Shown one piece after another: positions 60,988 through 64,000 of a stretch of 64,000 nt of DNA; within the stretch, counting starts at the first letter, position 1, and every line of letters begins with the position of its first letter. Source of the DNA: Sphingobium boeckii (GTDB lineage Bacteria > Pseudomonadota > Alphaproteobacteria > Sphingomonadales > Sphingomonadaceae); the NCBI RefSeq assembly GCF_014199215.1, contig NZ_JACIJC010000001.1:808001-872000 (forward strand). Direction: 5' to 3'. Both the position numbers and the translations under genes were made by a program. A model generated the notes under the pieces. The model saw only the letters and a list, made by a program, of their open reading frames with translations, ran no database searches and was not told the origin of the DNA.

Positions 60988-62976
60988 ATGAACCCGACAC
61001 CGCTGATGCGATTGTTTCGCCAAGAGGCTACGAAATGTTCCGGCCAGGAGTTTGCAGATTATGCGGCGCTCCATCGCTGGTCCGTCGAGGCACCCGATCA
61101 GTTCTGGCCAACGGTGCGGGACTTTGATGGCATCGAGACATTCAATTCTCCGACCGTAGCCCTCGCGGACGCGAAGATGCCGGGTGCCCGCTGGTTTCCT
61201 GGTGCTCAGCTCAACTATGCACGCCAGGTGCTCCGCCATGTCGATGCTGCGCACGCAGCCGGCCACCCGGCCATTATCGCGGAGGACGAACAGGGGGTCA
61301 TTGGGATCGTCGAATGGCCTGCTCTGCGGCAACAGGTGGCGTCCTTTGCGATCGCTCTGCGAGCGTTGGGCGTCGGCAAGGGGGACCGCGTCGCGGCCTA
61401 TCTTCCGAACCGGCCCGAAGCCGCGATCGCTTTCCTTGCATGTGCCTCGATCGGCGCTGTCTGGGCCATCTGCGCGCCGGACATGGGGGCACCCGCGATC
61501 CTCGACCGGTTCGCACAGATCGAGCCAAAGATTCTTATCGCCACCGATGGCGTCTTTTATGCCGGCAAGGCGCATGACCGCAGTGCGACCGTGCAACAGC
61601 TTCTGGGCGGATTGCCAACCGTCGAAGCGCTGGTGCTGGTGCGTTCCGGTCACGCGGGGGAGGGTGCTGTCGAGGGCCATGATTTCCAGCATCTGGCGTC
61701 TGGCGGCGGGCCGGACGTGGACGCGTTCGAACCCGAATGGCTGCCCTTCGATCATCCGTTGTGGGTCGTCTATTCAAGCGGAACCACCGGCAAGCCGAAG
61801 GCGCTTGTACACGGCCATGGCGGTATTTTGCTCGGGTCGGCATCGGGCCGGATCCATTCCGATCTTGGTGCCAGTTATTCCGATCGGACCCCGGGGGAAC
61901 GCTTCCATTGGTTCAGCTCGACCGGCTGGATGATGTGGAACACGCAGATTGGAGGTCTGCTCGGAGGGACAACGATCTGCATCTTTGACGGCAGTCCGAT
62001 GGGCACGCGCGAAGCGCCGGACTGGGGCGTTCTGTGGCGGTTCGTCGCCCGCAACCGCGTCACATTTTTCGGCTCTGGCGCGCAATTCTATACGATGTGC
62101 GTCAAATCGGGGCTGGACTTCGGCGCCCTTGGTGACCTGTCTTCCATGCGCGCGCTTGGCAGCACCGCGTCGCCGCTTCCCGCCGCGATTCAGACCGATA
62201 TATCGGCAAGCCTTGGCCGAGCGGGGAAGCCGGATATCTGGTGGTTCAATTCGTCGGGAGGGACCGACATTTGCGGCGCCTTCTGCACTGGCAACCGCGA
62301 ATTGCCCGAAGCGCCGGGCAAGCTCCAATGTCGCCAGCTCGGTGCTGCGGTGGAAGCGTGGGACGAGCAGGGTGGCCCGGTGACCGGCGAGGTCGGCGAA
62401 CTCGTCTGCACGCGTCCATTGCCCAATATGCCCTTATTCCTGTGGGGGGATACCGATGGCTTGCGTTATCGCGATTCGTATTTCGATCTTTATCCCGGAA
62501 TCTGGCGCCATGGCGACTGGCTGAAGATCGATGCCGACGGCACCTGCGAGATTTTCGGGCGGAGCGATGCGACGATCAATCGTGGCGGTCACCGCATGGG
62601 GACAAGCGAAATCTACGCGGCCATCGAGGGGCTCGACGAGGTCGCAGATTCACTGGTCATCGATGTGCGTCGCGCGGATGCGGACAGCCAGTTGCTGCTC
62701 TTCGTCGTGCCCGTTCCCGGCTTTGATGTCGCACAGGCGGCTGATCCCATCCGCGGTGCCATCCGCGCCTCGCTTTCGCCCCGCTTCCTGCCCGATCGCA
62801 TCATCGCAGTAAGCGCCGTGCCGCGCACGCTTTCGTCGAAGAAGCTCGAGCTTCCCGTCAAGCGATTGTTCGAAGGTGCGCCGCTTGAGCGCCTGCTGGA
62901 TCCCTCAGCGATGGTCAATCCGGAATGCCTTGCGGAATATAACGCACTGGCTGCCGCATTCCGCGCGGGCCGCTAG
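60988..62976 (+). CDS. Acetoacetyl-CoA-synthetase-like acyl-CoA ligase
   Basis: 662 residues. Family features of acetoacetate-CoA ligases are the N-terminal ADYAALHRWSVEAPDQFW region and GARWFPGAQLNYA. The adenylation motifs are VVYSSGTTGKPKALVHGHGG (near 260), WFNSSGGTDICGAF, WRHGDWLKIDADGT, IFGRSDATINRGGHRMG and the catalytic Lys in SSKKLELPVK. It activates acetoacetate or a similar beta-keto acid with ATP and CoA. Acetoacetate is a common product of FAH-type hydrolysis, which fits the neighbours. ATG 60988 is used. Its stop overlaps the convergent monooxygenase stop (62973-62976). Confidence 0.9.
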   Translation: MNPTPLMRLFRQEATKCSGQEFADYAALHRWSVEAPDQFWPTVRDFDGIETFNSPTVALADAKMPGARWFPGAQLNYARQVLRHVDAAHAAGHPAIIAEDEQGVIGIVEWPALRQQVASFAIALRALGVGKGDRVAAYLPNRPEAAIAFLACASIGAVWAICAPDMGAPAILDRFAQIEPKILIATDGVFYAGKAHDRSATVQQLLGGLPTVEALVLVRSGHAGEGAVEGHDFQHLASGGGPDVDAFEPEWLPFDHPLWVVYSSGTTGKPKALVHGHGGILLGSASGRIHSDLGASYSDRTPGERFHWFSSTGWMMWNTQIGGLLGGTTICIFDGSPMGTREAPDWGVLWRFVARNRVTFFGSGAQFYTMCVKSGLDFGALGDLSSMRALGSTASPLPAAIQTDISASLGRAGKPDIWWFNSSGGTDICGAFCTGNRELPEAPGKLQCRQLGAAVEAWDEQGGPVTGEVGELVCTRPLPNMPLFLWGDTDGLRYRDSYFDLYPGIWRHGDWLKIDADGTCEIFGRSDATINRGGHRMGTSEIYAAIEGLDEVADSLVIDVRRADADSQLLLFVVPVPGFDVAQAADPIRGAIRASLSPRFLPDRIIAVSAVPRTLSSKKLELPVKRLFEGAPLERLLDPSAMVNPECLAEYNALAAAFRAGR

Positions 62977-64000
62977 GCGGCGACAGGCGCGCCGCTGCCG
63001 ATGGCCACCAACCACGCCTCGGCGAGAAACCGGGCATTCCCGGTGCCGAACACATAGCGGTCCGGTCGAACCAATACGGCCGCGGCAGAGCGTGCACCCA
63101 GCCACTTCGCGAGCGCTGGGCGGAAAGGCTGGAGCCGGTCATCGTCCAGCGATACCCCGAGGACGCCGGGAAGTTCGGGCACACCGCCTTCGCCGATCAG
63201 CCAAATGCCTTCTCCTAGGGCGTCGTCAAGCCCATGGCGCAGGCCGTCGACCAGCACGACCGGCTGCGGGAAGATCTCGCCAGCACCTTGGGTGGCAGAA
63301 AGGATGGCCGCCCCTGTAAGCGGCGGCGGATCCAGCGGCGGCAGTGCCGGGGTGCCGGCGGCCAGCGCGGCAAGCAACTGCCCGTCGCGCTCGCGCGCAG
63401 CCGCCGGATCGATCATGCACACCACCCGCCCCATGCCGATCGCGAGTTCAATATAGGCGCGGACGTTCGGTGCGCGCTCCTCCTGATAGCTATCCAGCAG
63501 CGCGTCCGCCGCCCTACCTTTGATCACCATGGCCAGTTTCCATGCGAGGTTGGCGGCATCCCGGATTCCCGAGCACATGCCCTGGCCGGCGAAGGGGGGC
63601 ATCTGATGCGCGGAATCCCCCGCGAGGAGCACCGGCCCCTTGCGCCATCGCGAAGCCAAAAGGGCATGGAAGCGGTAGACAGCCTTGCGCTCGATCTCGA
63701 TCTCAGCGCCCCATTTCTCGAGCAAGCGATCGACAAAAGCGTCCTCGAGCACTGCCTCTGCGCTCTCGCCGGGCAGCAACATGAATTCCCATCGGTGCCG
63801 TCCTGGGCCCATCTGCACACAGGTGGTCGGCCGCGCGGGATCGCACAATTGGAGATTGCCCTTGGGCAGACCGGCGAGCGAGCGAGGGATCGCATCGATG
63901 ACAAGCCAGGGCTCGTCGAATTCGAAGCTCTCAAGCGCGCCGCCAATCGCATCCCTGACTGTGGAGCGGCCACCGTCGCAGCCGATGAGATAGCGCGCCC
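62973..64000 (-). CDS. FAD-dependent monooxygenase, MhpA-like, 5' partial
   Basis: The frame stays open to the window end, so the N-terminal FAD-binding third is missing. Visible parts are the DG motif RYLIGCDGGRSTVRDAIGG right at the edge, the GD motif GPVLLAGDSAHQMPPFAGQGMCSGIRDA and a C-terminal domain ending RFLAEAWLVAIGSGAPVAA. This matches 3-(3-hydroxyphenyl)propionate hydroxylase (MhpA) relatives. It is convergent with the CoA ligase and their stop codons overlap. It is the second aromatic hydroxylase of the cluster, and the promoter lies outside the window. Confidence 0.9.
   Translation of the reverse strand, partial: ARYLIGCDGGRSTVRDAIGGALESFEFDEPWLVIDAIPRSLAGLPKGNLQLCDPARPTTCVQMGPGRHRWEFMLLPGESAEAVLEDAFVDRLLEKWGAEIEIERKAVYRFHALLASRWRKGPVLLAGDSAHQMPPFAGQGMCSGIRDAANLAWKLAMVIKGRAADALLDSYQEERAPNVRAYIELAIGMGRVVCMIDPAAARERDGQLLAALAAGTPALPPLDPPPLTGAAILSATQGAGEIFPQPVVLVDGLRHGLDDALGEGIWLIGEGGVPELPGVLGVSLDDDRLQPFRPALAKWLGARSAAAVLVRPDRYVFGTGNARFLAEAWLVAIGSGAPVAA

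Noticed and set aside
1-64000. Possible CRISPR array, tRNA/rRNA genes, toxin-antitoxin, phage or defence genes
   Set aside because: No regularly spaced repeats, no cloverleaf-like or rRNA segments and no proteins of those families were recognised on either strand.

Overview
The window reads as a piece of a sphingomonad (Sphingomonadaceae, Alphaproteobacteria) genome. It is GC-rich and dense with catabolic genes. It carries four large TonB-dependent receptors with the plug start (D/E)IIVTA or DIVVTA typical of that group, many SDR oxidoreductases, AAHS/ACS aromatic-acid transporters and insertion sequences. I see no housekeeping genes, tRNA, rRNA, CRISPR array or phage genes. It looks like an accessory degradation region for aromatic and possibly terpenoid- or steroid-like compounds. 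No substrate can be named from sequence alone.

Layout. (1) 1-6.3 kb: HyuA/HyuB-type ATP-dependent hydrolase or carboxylase subunits (HyuA cut by the window edge), an SDR, a gamma-carbonic-anhydrase-like hexapeptide protein and an AAHS aromatic-acid transporter, all on +. (2) 6.4-9.4 kb: a Rieske oxygenase divergent from an ACS-type transporter. (3) 9.4-11.6 kb: an IS5-family element interrupted near codon 15 of its transposase by a 1,302 bp IS110-family element. The IS110 left end carries a REP-type palindrome and a region that looks like a bridge RNA. (4) 11.7-17.2 kb: SDR, FAH-type hydrolase, ACMSD-like amidohydrolase and a TonB receptor on -. (5) 17.8-29.5 kb: SDR, small protein and FAD oxidoreductase under a TetR regulator with two visible operators; then a LysR regulator, an extradiol/VOC protein, acyl-CoA ligase, acyl-CoA dehydrogenase, Ltp2-like thiolase, alpha/beta hydrolase, TetR and a DUF35 Zn-ribbon protein. 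Together the last group suggests CoA-dependent side-chain shortening. (6) 29.8-32.9 kb: ACMSD-like amidohydrolase, Lrp regulator and a UPF0324 membrane protein.

(7) 32.9-47.6 kb: two related modules in opposite orientation. One is TonB receptor + luciferase-like flavin monooxygenase on +. The other is TonB receptor + GST + exported CocE-type hydrolase + luciferase-like monooxygenase (+ second GST) on -. Between them lie a degenerate SDR, an HxlR regulator divergent from an FMN azoreductase, and a TetR regulator. (8) 48.2-64 kb: TetR, two-domain extradiol-type dioxygenase, Tat-exported GH5-like glycosidase, TonB receptor, exported amidohydrolase, FAH hydrolase, FAD monooxygenase, AAHS transporter, GntR regulator, acetoacetyl-CoA-synthetase-like ligase and an MhpA-like monooxygenase (cut by the edge). 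Four transcription units here share an AT-rich upstream motif, which suggests one regulon. A plausible logic is uptake through the receptor, deglycosylation, ring hydroxylation, ring cleavage, FAH-type hydrolysis and CoA activation of a beta-keto acid.
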